This document shows positions 26,302 to 35,604 of a stretch of DNA of 64,000 bases, one piece after another. The DNA is taken from positions 1,955 through 65,954 of the forward strand of contig DBPS01000047.1 of NCBI GenBank assembly GCA_002304935.1, written 5' to 3'. Each line of letters opens with the position of its first letter. Positions within the stretch are counted from its first letter, which is position 1. This DNA is from Candidatus Humimicrobium oleiphilum (GTDB lineage: Bacteria > Actinomycetota > Humimicrobiia > Humimicrobiales > Humimicrobiaceae). The translations under genes and the position numbers were made by a program. The notes under the pieces are model-generated. The model was not told the origin of the DNA. It worked only from the letters and a program-made list of their open reading frames with translations, and made no database searches.

Positions 26302-27819
26302 ATGGCATCTAAAATATTTATTTTTGACACGACTCTTAGGGATGGAGAGCAGGCACCCGGCATACATCTGAACGTAAAGGAAAAACTTGAGATAGCTCAT
26401 CAGCTGGCAAAGCTTAATGTTGACATTATAGAAGCAGGTTTCCCCATCTCTTCGCCAAGTGATTTTGAAGGGGTAAAAGCAGTTTCAAAAGCAATAAAGG
26501 ACCGATCCATAGCAGCTCTTGCCCGTGCAAATTTCAAAGACATCGATGCTGCCGGAGAAGCTCTAAAAAATGCAGCAAACCCTGTAATACATACTTTTAT
26601 CTCTTCATCTGATATTCATCTTAAATATCAGTTAAACAAATCCAGGGAAGAAGTACTTGAAATAGCTGCCGCATCAGTAAAGAGATGCAAGAAATATACG
26701 GACCAGATAGAGTTTTCCGCAATGGATGCAACCAGAAGCGATAAGGAATACCTGGCGAAAATGTATGAGATTGCTATTAAGAACGGAGCAACTGTATTAA
26801 ATGTTCCGGATACAGTAGGATACGCCCTTCCCCTGGAATATTCTGAGCTGATTGCTTACCTTATGAATAATGTAAAAGGGATTGAAGATGTAATTATCAG
26901 CGTGCATTGTCATAATGATCTGGGTCTTGCAGTTGCCAACTCCATACTGGCTTTAAATCATGGCGCAAGACAGATCGAATGCTCTGTAAATGGCATAGGT
27001 GAAAGAGCTGGAAACGCAGCAATAGAAGAAGTTGCACTGATAATAGATACAAGAAAAAAGGATCTTGATGTCTATACAGATATAAATATAAAAGAAATAG
27101 CAAAGACTTCAAGCCTTGTTGCTTCACTGACCGGGTATCTGATTGCCCCCAATAAAGCAATTATAGGCAAGAATGCATTTGCCCATGAGGCAGGAATCCA
27201 CCAGGATGGCATGCTAAAAGACAGATCTACATATGAGATTTTAAAACCGGAGGACATTGGTCTTTCTGCATCAAAGCTTATACTTGGCAAGCATTCAGGA
27301 AGACACGCATTTGCAAAAAGGCTGGAAGATCTGGGATTTATGTTAAGTGAAGCCGAGATAGAAAAATCTTTTGAAAGGTTTAAATTGCTGGCAGAGAAAA
27401 AAGGTGCAATCAGCGACAAGGACCTTAAAGCAATCGTACAAAATGAAATAAGAGAGACTTCAGAATATTTCAAACTTAATTATTATAATATTCTAAGCGG
27501 TACAAATATAAAATCTACATCAACAGTAGGTATAGAAATAAATGGAAAACTGTTCGAGTCTTCGTACAATGGTGACGGACCTGTCGATGCTTCTTTTAAG
27601 GCAATAGACCAGATTACAAAACTTAAAGCAAAACTTGTCGAATATGTAATAGAGGCAGTTACTGAAGGAAAAGATGCCATAGGATCAGTAAAAATCATTG
27701 CAAGTGCCAACGGAGTAGAAGTAATGGGCAGAGGAATAAGCACTGACATTATTGAAGCCAGTATAAAAGCCTATGTTGATGCAATGAACAGGATCATAGA
27801 AAAACAGGAAGTTGAATAA
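26302..27819 (+). CDS. leuA: 2-isopropylmalate synthase
   Basis: A 505-residue type-1 LeuA that condenses acetyl-CoA with 2-oxoisovalerate. The N-terminus has the metal-site FDTTLRDGEQAPG, with HCHNDLGLAVANS and NGIGERAGNAA in the TIM barrel (1-275), and the linker domain has AHEAGIHQDGMLKDRSTYEI and GKHSGRHAF. The C-terminal regulatory domain (about 390-505) with DGPVDASFKAID and GRGISTDIIEAS supports leucine feedback inhibition. The pattern FAHEAGIHQDG and the length separate it from homocitrate and citramalate synthases; the cimA gene four genes on is the paralogue. Confidence 0.95.
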   Translation: MASKIFIFDTTLRDGEQAPGIHLNVKEKLEIAHQLAKLNVDIIEAGFPISSPSDFEGVKAVSKAIKDRSIAALARANFKDIDAAGEALKNAANPVIHTFISSSDIHLKYQLNKSREEVLEIAAASVKRCKKYTDQIEFSAMDATRSDKEYLAKMYEIAIKNGATVLNVPDTVGYALPLEYSELIAYLMNNVKGIEDVIISVHCHNDLGLAVANSILALNHGARQIECSVNGIGERAGNAAIEEVALIIDTRKKDLDVYTDINIKEIAKTSSLVASLTGYLIAPNKAIIGKNAFAHEAGIHQDGMLKDRSTYEILKPEDIGLSASKLILGKHSGRHAFAKRLEDLGFMLSEAEIEKSFERFKLLAEKKGAISDKDLKAIVQNEIRETSEYFKLNYYNILSGTNIKSTSTVGIEINGKLFESSYNGDGPVDASFKAIDQITKLKAKLVEYVIEAVTEGKDAIGSVKIIASANGVEVMGRGISTDIIEASIKAYVDAMNRIIEKQEVE

Positions 27820-27936
27820 ATAGTATATTAAAATATAATATCAAAATATTTATTGGTAATTATCTGTATATTTACATAAATGAAAAAGATAATTTGATAT
27901 TTGATTTATTTTTATTTTAGCAATGGAGAAAATTAA

Positions 27937-29211
27937 ATGAATAAAAATAAGAAGTCACAGACCGCAGCTCAGAAGATACTTGCAAAACATTGCGGAAAAG
28001 AATATGTAGAAACAGGAGAAATAGTCAATGCAAATGTCGATCTTGTTCTTGGCAATGACATAACCATGCCACTTGCAATCGAAGAATTTAAAAAAACTGG
28101 CGCAAAATCCGTATTTGATATTAATAAAATTGCGATTGTCCCTGATCATTTTACTCCTAATAAAGATATAAAATCAGCTCAGCAGGCAAAAAAAATACGG
28201 GAATTTGCAAAAGAGTATGATATTAAAAATTATTTTGAGATAGGATGTATGGGAATAGAACATGCCTTGATTCCTGAAAAAGGCCTTGTTCTTCCCGGGA
28301 ATCTGATAATCGGTGCTGATTCACATACATGTACATATGGTGCATTGGGAGCACTTTCAACAGGCATGGGAAGTACAGATATAGGCATGGCAATGGCAAC
28401 AGGCAGGACATGGTTTATGGTCCCCGGAACTATAAAGTTTAACTTAAACGGTAACCTTAAACAATGGGTGACGGGAAAGGATATCATACTTTATATCATA
28501 GGGAAAATAGGTGTTGACGGGGCATTATACAAATCCATGGAATTTACAGGAACGACTATTGATTTAATATCAATGGATGAAAGATTTACAATAGCAAATA
28601 TGGCTATTGAAGCTGGTGCAAAATTCGGATTTTTTAATGTTGATAAAAAAACAATAGATTTCATTGAAAAAACCGGGAAAGATAAAAAAATGTTTGAAGT
28701 TTATGCAAGTGATGAAAATGCTGAATATGATGAAATAATAAACATTGCAGCTGAAGAAATAGACCTGCTTGTGGCAGCTCCGCACCTGCCTTCTAATGTA
28801 AAGAAAGTCAAAGAACTTGGAAATATTAAAATCGACCAGGTTGTGATAGGTTCCTGTACCAATGGCAGAATTGAAGACCTGAGAATCGCAAACGATATTA
28901 TTGCAGGTAAAAAAGTAAATTCTGAGGTAAGGACGATCATTATTCCTGCAACTCAGAAAATATACCTTGATGCTTTAAAGGCAGGATATATTGAAAATTT
29001 TATAAAAGCCGGATGTGTTGTCAGCACTCCTACATGTGGGCCCTGCCTTGGAGGGCATATGGGAATTTTGGCTGAAGGAGAAAAAGCAGTATCAACTACC
29101 AACAGGAATTTTGTAGGCAGAATGGGCCATCCTGAAAGCGAAGTTTATCTTGCCGGTCCGGCAGTTGCCGCCGCTTCAGCAATAACAGGCAGAATAAGTA
29201 TTCCTGAATAA
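27937..29211 (+). CDS. leuC: 3-isopropylmalate dehydratase large subunit
   Basis: A 424-residue aconitase-family protein, the Fe-S subunit of isopropylmalate isomerase. Motifs include [24 protein letters not shown] (abridged here), [13 protein letters not shown] with the first cluster Cys, and [14 protein letters not shown] with the other two. The 424-residue form is the short LeuC type (as in archaea and many anaerobes), which often also works on citramalate, in keeping with cimA downstream. A 117-base AT-rich gap separates it from leuA and holds a weak 9-bp inverted repeat (27837-27845 with 27893-27901), too AU-rich to call a terminator. TGGAG precedes the ATG. Confidence 0.95.
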   Translation: MNKNKKSQTAAQKILAKHCGKEYVETGEIVNANVDLVLGNDITMPLAIEEFKKTGAKSVFDINKIAIVPDHFTPNKDIKSAQQAKKIREFAKEYDIKNYFEIGCMGIEHALIPEKGLVLPGNLIIGADSHTCTYGALGALSTGMGSTDIGMAMATGRTWFMVPGTIKFNLNGNLKQWVTGKDIILYIIGKIGVDGALYKSMEFTGTTIDLISMDERFTIANMAIEAGAKFGFFNVDKKTIDFIEKTGKDKKMFEVYASDENAEYDEIINIAAEEIDLLVAAPHLPSNVKKVKELGNIKIDQVVIGSCTNGRIEDLRIANDIIAGKKVNSEVRTIIIPATQKIYLDALKAGYIENFIKAGCVVSTPTCGPCLGGHMGILAEGEKAVSTTNRNFVGRMGHPESEVYLAGPAVAAASAITGRISIPE

Positions 29212-29246
29212 TTTTATATGTAATTTTGGAACTTCAAGGAGGAAAT

Positions 29247-29747
29247 TTGATAATAAAAGATAAAGCAATAAAATATGGCAGCAATGTAGATACAGATGTA
29301 ATAATACCTGCAAGGTATCTGAACACCATTAACGAAAAAGAACTGGCTGCACATTGTTTTGAAGATCTGGATAAGGAATTTGCAGAAAAAGTAAAAGAAA
29401 GCAAAATAGTGGTAGCGGCTGATAATTTCGGTTGTGGCTCATCAAGAGAACATGCGCCTCTTGCAATAAAAGCGAGCGGTGTAAAGTTAATCATAGCCAA
29501 ATCATATGCAAGGATCTTTTTTAGAAATGCAATCAATATCGGTTTGCCCGTAATAGTAAATGAGCAGGCAGCAGATGATATCAGTGAAGGAGATACCATA
29601 GAAGCGGATCTTGACAAAGGAGAGATAAAGAATATCTCGACCGGCATGGTTTATTTAACAAAACCATTCCCGGAATTCATTCAGACGCTGATATCAAAAG
29701 GCGGATATGTAAATTATGTTAAAGATAAATTTGATAAGGAGAACTGA
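29247..29747 (+). CDS. leuD: 3-isopropylmalate dehydratase small subunit
   Basis: About 166 residues. The start is placed at TTG 29247 because a perfect AAGGAGG lies four bases before it; the upstream in-frame TTG at 29226 has none and would put the ribosome site inside the gene. The protein has YGSNVDTDVIIPARYLNT at the start and the substrate-loop motif FGCGSSREHAP, the swivelling-domain signature of LeuD. The short form pairs with the short LeuC encoded upstream. Its TGA overlaps the ATG of leuB by one base (ATGA arrangement TGATG). Confidence 0.93.
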   Translation: MIIKDKAIKYGSNVDTDVIIPARYLNTINEKELAAHCFEDLDKEFAEKVKESKIVVAADNFGCGSSREHAPLAIKASGVKLIIAKSYARIFFRNAINIGLPVIVNEQAADDISEGDTIEADLDKGEIKNISTGMVYLTKPFPEFIQTLISKGGYVNYVKDKFDKEN

Positions 29748-30826
29748 TGAAAAAGATAATGGTTTTGCCAGGAGATGGTATCGGACCCGAAATAGTCGAT
29801 GAAGCACTCAAGATAATTGATTTTTTTATTGAAGAATCGAATCTTGATATAAGGTATGAATTCGGGGATATAGGAGGCATTGCGATTGACAAGTATGGCA
29901 TACCATTGAAAGACGAGACTCTTGAGATGTGTAAAAATTCAGATGCGGTTCTTCTTGGTGCAGTGGGCGGGCCGAAGTGGGAGACAACCGAACCGGGAAA
30001 GCCCAGGCCAGAGGATGCTCTCCTGAAAGTAAGAAAAGAGATGTCGCTTTTTGCAAATTTGAGACCTGTCAGGATATACAAGCCTTTGATTGACTCTTCA
30101 ACTTTAAAAAGGGAAGTCATCGAAGGTGTCGATATCCTTGTAGTGAGAGAACTTACGGGAGGCATTTATTTTGGCAAAAGAGAAAGAGTAGTTTCGAATG
30201 AAGATATATTTGCATATGATACCGAGCTTTATCACCTGTATGAAATAGAGAGAATTGTAAAACTTGCTTTTGAAACAGCAAGGCTGAGGAGAAAAAAAGT
30301 AACATCAGTTGATAAAGCCAATATACTTGAAAGTTCAAGGCTCTGGCGTGAAACAGTTATGCGTATTCATAAAGATTATAGCGATATTGAATTAAATCAT
30401 ATGTATGTGGACAATACATCAATGCAGCTTATCAGGAATCCCAAGCAGTTTGACGTAATAGTTACTTCGAATTTGTTTGGTGATATTTTAAGTGACGAGA
30501 CTGCCATGATATCAGGTTCGATAGGACTTCTTCCAAGTGCTTCACTCGGTGAGAACAATTCAGGAATGTATGAACCTATTCATGGAAGTGCACCTGATAT
30601 CCAGGGAACAGGGAAAGCCAATCCTATTGCCCAGATTCTTTCTCTTGCCATGCTTTTCAGATATAGTTTAGGATTAAAAAGAGAAGCAGGCAGAATAGAA
30701 GCTGCCGTAAATCAGGTTCTTGAGAAAGGTTACAGGACTCCCGATATCAATACAGAAAACGGAAAGCTGATAAACACAAAAGAGATGGGAAACCTCATAC
30801 TGGAAGCTGCCAGTGATTTGAAATGA
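29747..30826 (+). CDS. leuB: 3-isopropylmalate dehydrogenase
   Basis: A 359-residue NAD-dependent decarboxylating dehydrogenase. Conserved stretches are the N-terminal VLPGDGIGPEIVDEALK, GAVGGPKWE, the substrate arginines in LFANLRPVRIYK and VRELTGGIYFG, the catalytic-metal DKANILESSRLWRE, and NLFGDILSDETAMISGSIGLLPSASLG, followed by the NAD-binding EPIHGSAPDIQGTGKANP. With GIYFG and this length it is LeuB and not isocitrate dehydrogenase. In this operon it may also oxidise methylmalate formed from citramalate. It overlaps leuD by one base. Confidence 0.95.
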   Translation: MKKIMVLPGDGIGPEIVDEALKIIDFFIEESNLDIRYEFGDIGGIAIDKYGIPLKDETLEMCKNSDAVLLGAVGGPKWETTEPGKPRPEDALLKVRKEMSLFANLRPVRIYKPLIDSSTLKREVIEGVDILVVRELTGGIYFGKRERVVSNEDIFAYDTELYHLYEIERIVKLAFETARLRRKKVTSVDKANILESSRLWRETVMRIHKDYSDIELNHMYVDNTSMQLIRNPKQFDVIVTSNLFGDILSDETAMISGSIGLLPSASLGENNSGMYEPIHGSAPDIQGTGKANPIAQILSLAMLFRYSLGLKREAGRIEAAVNQVLEKGYRTPDINTENGKLINTKEMGNLILEAASDLK

Positions 30827-30862
30827 TTCGATGGAATTAAAAAATAGATTCAGGGGAATATA

Positions 30863-32434
30863 ATGCCAAATAAAATTTTTATTTTTGACACAACATTAAG
30901 AGACGGTTCTCAGGGCGAGAATATTTCTTTTTCAGTCAAGGACAAACTCCGGATAATTGAGAAATTCAATGATGTCGGTATTGATTATATAGAAGTCGGT
31001 TTTCCTGCATCTAATCCAAAAGATATTGAAATTTTTGATATCTTAAAAACAAAGAAGTTCTCAAATTCAAAAATTGTTGCTTTTGGAAGAACCAAATATA
31101 AAGATACTTTAGTACAGGATGATGATAATATAAATACACTGATTGATTGCGGTGCTGATGTCATCTGTATTTTTGGGAAATCTTCTGCTTTTCACGCGGA
31201 GAAAATAATCGAAACTTCTCTCGAAAACAACCTTGAAATGATTTTTGAATCAGTATCATACCTGAAAAAGAATTCTCCGGAGACAATCTTTGACGGAGAG
31301 CATTTTTTTGATGGCTTTAAAGAAAACCCTGAATATGCAATAAAAACATTAAAAGCTGCAGAAGACGGTGGGGCTGATTTTATTGTTCTTTGTGACACAA
31401 ACGGAGGTACCTTACCGTCAGATATGTCAAGAATAGTCGAAATAGTGAAGAAAGAGATAATGATACCTATAGGCATTCATGTTCATAATGATTGCGGTTG
31501 TGCAGTAGCCAATTCAATAATTGCAGTCAATAAGGGAGCAGTCATGGTACAGGGAACAATAAATGGTTATGGAGAGAGGACCGGAAATGCTGACCTCTGC
31601 CAGATAATACCTAATCTTGAAATCAAAATGAAACTTAAATGCCTGCAGGATGGCAAACTTAAAGATCTTACAAGCCTGTCAAGGTTTATTGCAGAAATTG
31701 CGAATCAGATACCCGCAAATCATCAGCCTTTTGTCGGAAGCAGCTCATTTGCACATAAAGCCGGTATGCATGTAAGCGGAGTAAGCAAATACTCGACAGC
31801 TTTTGAACATGTACCTCCGGAGATGATAGGTAATTCCAGGAGGATACTGATAAGTGAGCTTTCGGGTAAAAAATCGATAATCCTTAAGGCAAAAGAATTT
31901 GGTATGGATCTGGAAAATGAGCCAAAAACAGTAAATGAGATTCTTGAAAGAATACTTTCTCTTGAGCATGAGGGATATCAGTTTGAAGCAGCTGATGCAA
32001 GTTTTGAGCTTCTTGTAAGGGATATTACCAGAACAAAAAAGAAATATTTCAAGCTGGAAAGTTTCAGGATATTAAACGAAAAAAAGGAAAACGGAGAAGT
32101 GCTCTCAGAAGCAACAGTAAAGATACATGTAAATTCAAACAGGATAATTGAAACAGCAGAGGGAGTAGGACCTGTAAATGCTCTTGACAAAGCATTAAGA
32201 AAAGCACTTACAACATTTTATCCCGGCCTTGAAAAAATCATACTTACTGATTTTAAGGTAAGAGTCCTTGATGAGAAAAAAGGCACCGGTGCAATTGTAA
32301 GAGTTTTCATTGAATCCACTGATGGAGAAAAAAGCTGGGGCACCATAGGTGTATCAGAAAACATAATCGAAGCAAGCTGGGAAGCTCTAGCAGATAGTAT
32401 AGTTTATGGATTGAATCATATAGAAAAAGCATAG
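30863..32434 (+). CDS. cimA: Citramalate synthase
   Basis: A 523-residue DRE-TIM metallolyase of the CimA group, condensing pyruvate with acetyl-CoA to give citramalate, the threonine-independent route to 2-oxobutyrate and isoleucine. It has FDTTLRDGSQGENISFSV (abridged CimA pattern, GSQGE instead of the GEQ of LeuA), DIYVGFPASNPKD-like text (IEVGFPASNPKD), HVHNDCGCAVANS and INGYGERTGNADL. The linker carries FAHKAGMHVSGV instead of the LeuA HQDG form. A C-terminal regulatory domain is present (about 405-523). It is the last gene of the operon; a hairpin terminator overlaps its stop codon. Confidence 0.93.
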   Translation: MPNKIFIFDTTLRDGSQGENISFSVKDKLRIIEKFNDVGIDYIEVGFPASNPKDIEIFDILKTKKFSNSKIVAFGRTKYKDTLVQDDDNINTLIDCGADVICIFGKSSAFHAEKIIETSLENNLEMIFESVSYLKKNSPETIFDGEHFFDGFKENPEYAIKTLKAAEDGGADFIVLCDTNGGTLPSDMSRIVEIVKKEIMIPIGIHVHNDCGCAVANSIIAVNKGAVMVQGTINGYGERTGNADLCQIIPNLEIKMKLKCLQDGKLKDLTSLSRFIAEIANQIPANHQPFVGSSSFAHKAGMHVSGVSKYSTAFEHVPPEMIGNSRRILISELSGKKSIILKAKEFGMDLENEPKTVNEILERILSLEHEGYQFEAADASFELLVRDITRTKKKYFKLESFRILNEKKENGEVLSEATVKIHVNSNRIIETAEGVGPVNALDKALRKALTTFYPGLEKIILTDFKVRVLDEKKGTGAIVRVFIESTDGEKSWGTIGVSENIIEASWEALADSIVYGLNHIEKA

Positions 32435-32453
32435 ATAATGCTTTTCTTTTTCT
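32425..32453 (+). terminator. Terminator overlapping the cimA stop codon
   Basis: AAAAGCAT (32425-32432) pairs with ATGCTTTT (32438-32445); the five-base loop contains the TAG stop. A CTTTTTCT tract follows. The stem is short and AU-rich, so efficiency may be partial. Confidence 0.55.
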
Positions 32454-32531
32454 ATAAAATTTTTAATAATCATAATTTGATATTTTATTATTTTTTTTAA
32501 TATCATTTGTTACAAGAATTAGGAGAGAAAA

Positions 32532-34670
32532 ATGTCAGGTATGATAGTCTTGAGAATTGTGCCTTTTATCGGTGCTTTTATTGCCTTAATTCTTGCAGTT
32601 GTTTTCACAAAACTTGTAAACAAGAAAAATCGTGGAAATAAAAGAATGCAGGAAATATCAGATGCAATTTACATAGGAAGCCGGGCTTACCTTAATCAGC
32701 AGGCAAGAATAATGATAATATTTTTTATTGTCATTGAAGTTTTGTTTTTTATAATGGTTAAATTCGGATTCCTGGAATATCCTTCTTTGCTTGCTTTTGC
32801 TACCGGAGGCGGTTTCAGTATAATGATCGGTTATATAGCAATGTGGATTTCAACAAGGACAAACTCCAGAGTTACCCAGGCTGCAAAAGAGAAGGGTCTT
32901 GGTGAAGCAATGAATATAGCTTTTACTGCAGCTTCAGCATCAGGTCTTATCCTCGGAGTAGTTGCACTATTTGATACTGCATTATGGTTCAATGTATTGT
33001 TCTGGTGGTATGGAAGAAGCGGTAGCGATCTTGCAGTAAATCTTGACCATGTCGTAAACATTCTTGTTACTTTTACAATAGGTGCAAGTTTTGCAGCGTT
33101 TTTTATGAGAACCGGCGGAGGCATATTTACAAAAGCGGCCGATATGGGTGCTGATTATGTGGGCAAAGTGGAGTCAGGTTTAAGGGAAGATGATTACAGG
33201 AATCCAGCAACAATAGCTGACAATGTCGGTGATAACGTCGGTGATGTAGGAGGTATGAATGCAGACTCTCTTGAATCATGGGTCGGTGCGATAATCTCTG
33301 CCGAATTTCTTGGATTTCTTGCATTTAAAGATTCACCGATGTTATTAAAAAGCATATTGCTTCCCATGCTTATTTCAACAGCAGGTGTATTTGCTTCAAT
33401 AGTTGCAATATTCATAATAAAAGGAACAGTATCAAGATATAAGCAAAATGCGACAGTCAGCAAACTTACCAGCACCACACTGTCAGGTCTGTTTATAACC
33501 TCTTTATTGGTTATATTATTTTCATTCTTTTTAACCTGGTACATAATGGGTGCAGGATATATGTATATATTTTATGCATCTATAGGCGGACTTCTTGCAG
33601 GATTTCTGATAGGTCTTTTCACATTATTATATACTGACGCCAAATTCCGACCCACTAGGAACATAGCGGAGAGTGCAAAAAGCGGTCCTGCGACTCTTGT
33701 TGTAAACGGGCTAGCTTACGGTATGGAAAGTACTGTTCTTCCTGCATTTATAGTAATAATTTCCATGGTATTCAGTTTTTATATTTCAGGAGGTTCGTCA
33801 AATGTCCAGATGGGGCTTTATGGCGTTTCAGTAGCAGCAGTTGCAATGCTTTCAGTTTCTCCATTTGCCATAGCAATAGATGTCTATGGTCCGATTGCTG
33901 ACAATGCAGGAGGAATCGCAGAAATGGCCGAACTTGATCCTGAAGTAAGAAAAACAACAGACAAGCTTGATGCGGTAGGCAATACAACAGCTGCCATAGG
34001 AAAAGGCATACTTATAGGCAGCGCTGCCATAACTGCAATCGCACTCGGCCAGGCTTATTTTTCAAAGATAGGCCTGCTTACTGAAAAGATGGGCCTGAGT
34101 GTGATTATTGATTTCATGAAAGATCCGAAGATCCTTGCAGGTCTGTTTGTAGGCGTTATAATTCCATTTTTATTCACATCGCTACTTATAGGTTCGGTAG
34201 GCAAGGCTGCCAATAAGGTCGTAATAGAAGCCAGAAAGCAGATAAAAGATATGATGGCAGGAAAATCCAAGGGTGATCCCAAGACTTTCATAACAATAGT
34301 AACCCGGGCTGCACAGAGAGGCATAATAATCCCCGGAATTCTCATATTTGCAATACCTGTTGTAGTTGGTCTTCTACTTGGTCCCGGTGGGGTGGTTGCT
34401 CTTATCATGGGTACCCTTCTTTCCGGTTTTGCACTGGCTATATTTATGGCAAATTCAGGAGGAGCTCTTGATAATGCCAAGAAGAAAATAGAGGAAGAAG
34501 GCGGGAGCGGGACTCCGGAGCATTCGGCATCTGTTGTGGGTGATACAGTCGGAGATCCTTTAAAAGACACTGCCGGCCCTTCAATGAACATACTTATAAA
34601 ACTTATAAGTGTAGTATCGATTGAAACAGCCGTTCTGGTTGTTACCCTGTATGGAAAATTATTCCATTAA
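32532..34670 (+). CDS. hppA: Membrane-bound ion-pumping pyrophosphatase
   Basis: A 712-residue integral membrane protein with about 16 helices, hydrolysing PPi and pumping H+ or Na+. Active-site loops are visible: ADMGADYVGKVE, DDYRNPATIADNVGDNVGDVGG, DVYGPIADNAGGIAEM and the C-terminal GDTVGDPLKDTAGPS. The motif GNTTAAIGKG, with Ala at the position that is Lys in K+-independent enzymes, indicates a K+-dependent type; whether it moves H+ or Na+ is not decided here. A small deviation is GGMNADSLESW where GMGADLFES is usual. AGGAGAG precedes the ATG. It is flanked by terminators on both sides, so a single-gene unit. Confidence 0.95.
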   Translation: MSGMIVLRIVPFIGAFIALILAVVFTKLVNKKNRGNKRMQEISDAIYIGSRAYLNQQARIMIIFFIVIEVLFFIMVKFGFLEYPSLLAFATGGGFSIMIGYIAMWISTRTNSRVTQAAKEKGLGEAMNIAFTAASASGLILGVVALFDTALWFNVLFWWYGRSGSDLAVNLDHVVNILVTFTIGASFAAFFMRTGGGIFTKAADMGADYVGKVESGLREDDYRNPATIADNVGDNVGDVGGMNADSLESWVGAIISAEFLGFLAFKDSPMLLKSILLPMLISTAGVFASIVAIFIIKGTVSRYKQNATVSKLTSTTLSGLFITSLLVILFSFFLTWYIMGAGYMYIFYASIGGLLAGFLIGLFTLLYTDAKFRPTRNIAESAKSGPATLVVNGLAYGMESTVLPAFIVIISMVFSFYISGGSSNVQMGLYGVSVAAVAMLSVSPFAIAIDVYGPIADNAGGIAEMAELDPEVRKTTDKLDAVGNTTAAIGKGILIGSAAITAIALGQAYFSKIGLLTEKMGLSVIIDFMKDPKILAGLFVGVIIPFLFTSLLIGSVGKAANKVVIEARKQIKDMMAGKSKGDPKTFITIVTRAAQRGIIIPGILIFAIPVVVGLLLGPGGVVALIMGTLLSGFALAIFMANSGGALDNAKKKIEEEGGSGTPEHSASVVGDTVGDPLKDTAGPSMNILIKLISVVSIETAVLVVTLYGKLFH

Positions 34671-34694
34671 ATAAAAATTTAATTTTAAAAAAAT

Positions 34695-34738
34695 AAAAGG
34701 GAAATTATTATTGCCTAGGTTTTAATAATTTCCCTTTT
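34695..34738 (+). terminator. Terminator of hppA
   Basis: A perfect 16-bp inverted repeat, AAAAGGGAAATTATTA against TAATAATTTCCCTTTT with a 12-base loop. The terminal TTTT acts as the tail. The next promoter begins at its right edge. Confidence 0.85.
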
Positions 34739-34746
34739 GATATAAT
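34738..34746 (+). promoter_or_regulatory. Extended -10 promoter of larB
   Basis: TGATATAAT, a perfect extended -10, ends only eight bases before the larB ATG. Transcription should start at or within three bases of the A of the ATG, so the message is likely leaderless; no ribosome site exists. No -35 box is seen because the position lies in the hppA terminator. Confidence 0.6.
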
Positions 34747-34754
34747 ATTTTGTT

Positions 34755-35522
34755 ATGGAAAATGAAATAGGGAAAATTTTAGACAAACTACTTGATAATT
34801 TCCAGAATAAGGAAATAACCAAAAAAGAACTCACAAAAAAAATCAGTGAGATGTACTTTGAGGACATCGGTTATGCCAAAATAGATCACCACCGCAAATT
34901 AAGGAGAGGTTTTCCGGAAGTAATTTTTGGCGCTAACAAATCCAGGCAGCAGACAGTAGAGATTGCCAAGAGCATACTTAAATATTCAGACAAGCTTTTA
35001 ATCACTAAAACAAACAAAGAATGCTATATTGATCTGAAAAAAGAATTCCCCGGCATCAGCTATGATGAGTTATCGCAATGTATTTATCTTATACCTGCAG
35101 AGCATGACAGCAGATTGAAAGAGGGCATAGTTGTTATATGTGCCGGCACATCGGACATCCCTATTGCAGAAGAAGCTTGCTTAAGCGCATATATGATGGA
35201 GAACAATATAAAGAAAATATATGATGTCGGCGTGGCAGGGCTGCACCGACTACTGAGTTTTAAAAATGAAATCCTTGAAGCCAGGGTAATAATCGCAGTC
35301 GCAGGCATGGAAGGAGCTCTTCCGGGAATAGTAAGTTCTATTTCCAGATGTCCTGTTATCGGTGTACCGACAAGCATAGGATATGGAACAGGCTTTAAAG
35401 GCATTTCAGCACTTCTTACAATGTTAAATTCATGCAGCCCAGGGCTTAGTGTGGTAAATATTGACAATGGTTTTGGTGCGGGATATCTGGCCGGTCTTAT
35501 AAACATGCGAAGCAGCAAATAA
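34755..35522 (+). CDS. larB: LarB-like AIR carboxylase-domain protein
   Basis: A 255-residue protein with the LarB layout: an N-terminal segment with KIDHHRKLRRGFPEVIFG and a C-terminal PurE-like carboxylase domain with VVICAGTSDIPIAEEA, YDVGVAGLHRLL, VAGMEGALPGIVSS, CPVIGVPTSIGYG and a closing NIDNGFGAGYLAGLIN. LarB carboxylates and hydrolyses nicotinic acid adenine dinucleotide to start synthesis of the nickel-pincer cofactor of lactate racemase. No larC, larE or larA is in the window, so the gene is on its own here and may serve another NPN enzyme. Start follows the -10 box at leaderless distance. Confidence 0.88.
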   Translation: MENEIGKILDKLLDNFQNKEITKKELTKKISEMYFEDIGYAKIDHHRKLRRGFPEVIFGANKSRQQTVEIAKSILKYSDKLLITKTNKECYIDLKKEFPGISYDELSQCIYLIPAEHDSRLKEGIVVICAGTSDIPIAEEACLSAYMMENNIKKIYDVGVAGLHRLLSFKNEILEARVIIAVAGMEGALPGIVSSISRCPVIGVPTSIGYGTGFKGISALLTMLNSCSPGLSVVNIDNGFGAGYLAGLINMRSSK

Positions 35523-35604
35523 TAATATCGCATTAATAATTTTATTAAAAATTTATTTTCATTATAATAAAAAATAATAAAAATCTTTGTACTGGTTATG
35601 GTAT

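Noticed and set aside
27837..27901. Terminator or promoter hairpin between leuA and leuC
   Set aside because: The 9-bp repeat is almost all AT with a 47-base loop, which is expected by chance in such AT-rich sequence.
34055..34591. 178-codon minus frame inside hppA
   Set aside because: Shadow of the pyrophosphatase coding sequence; no ribosome site and no recognisable domain.
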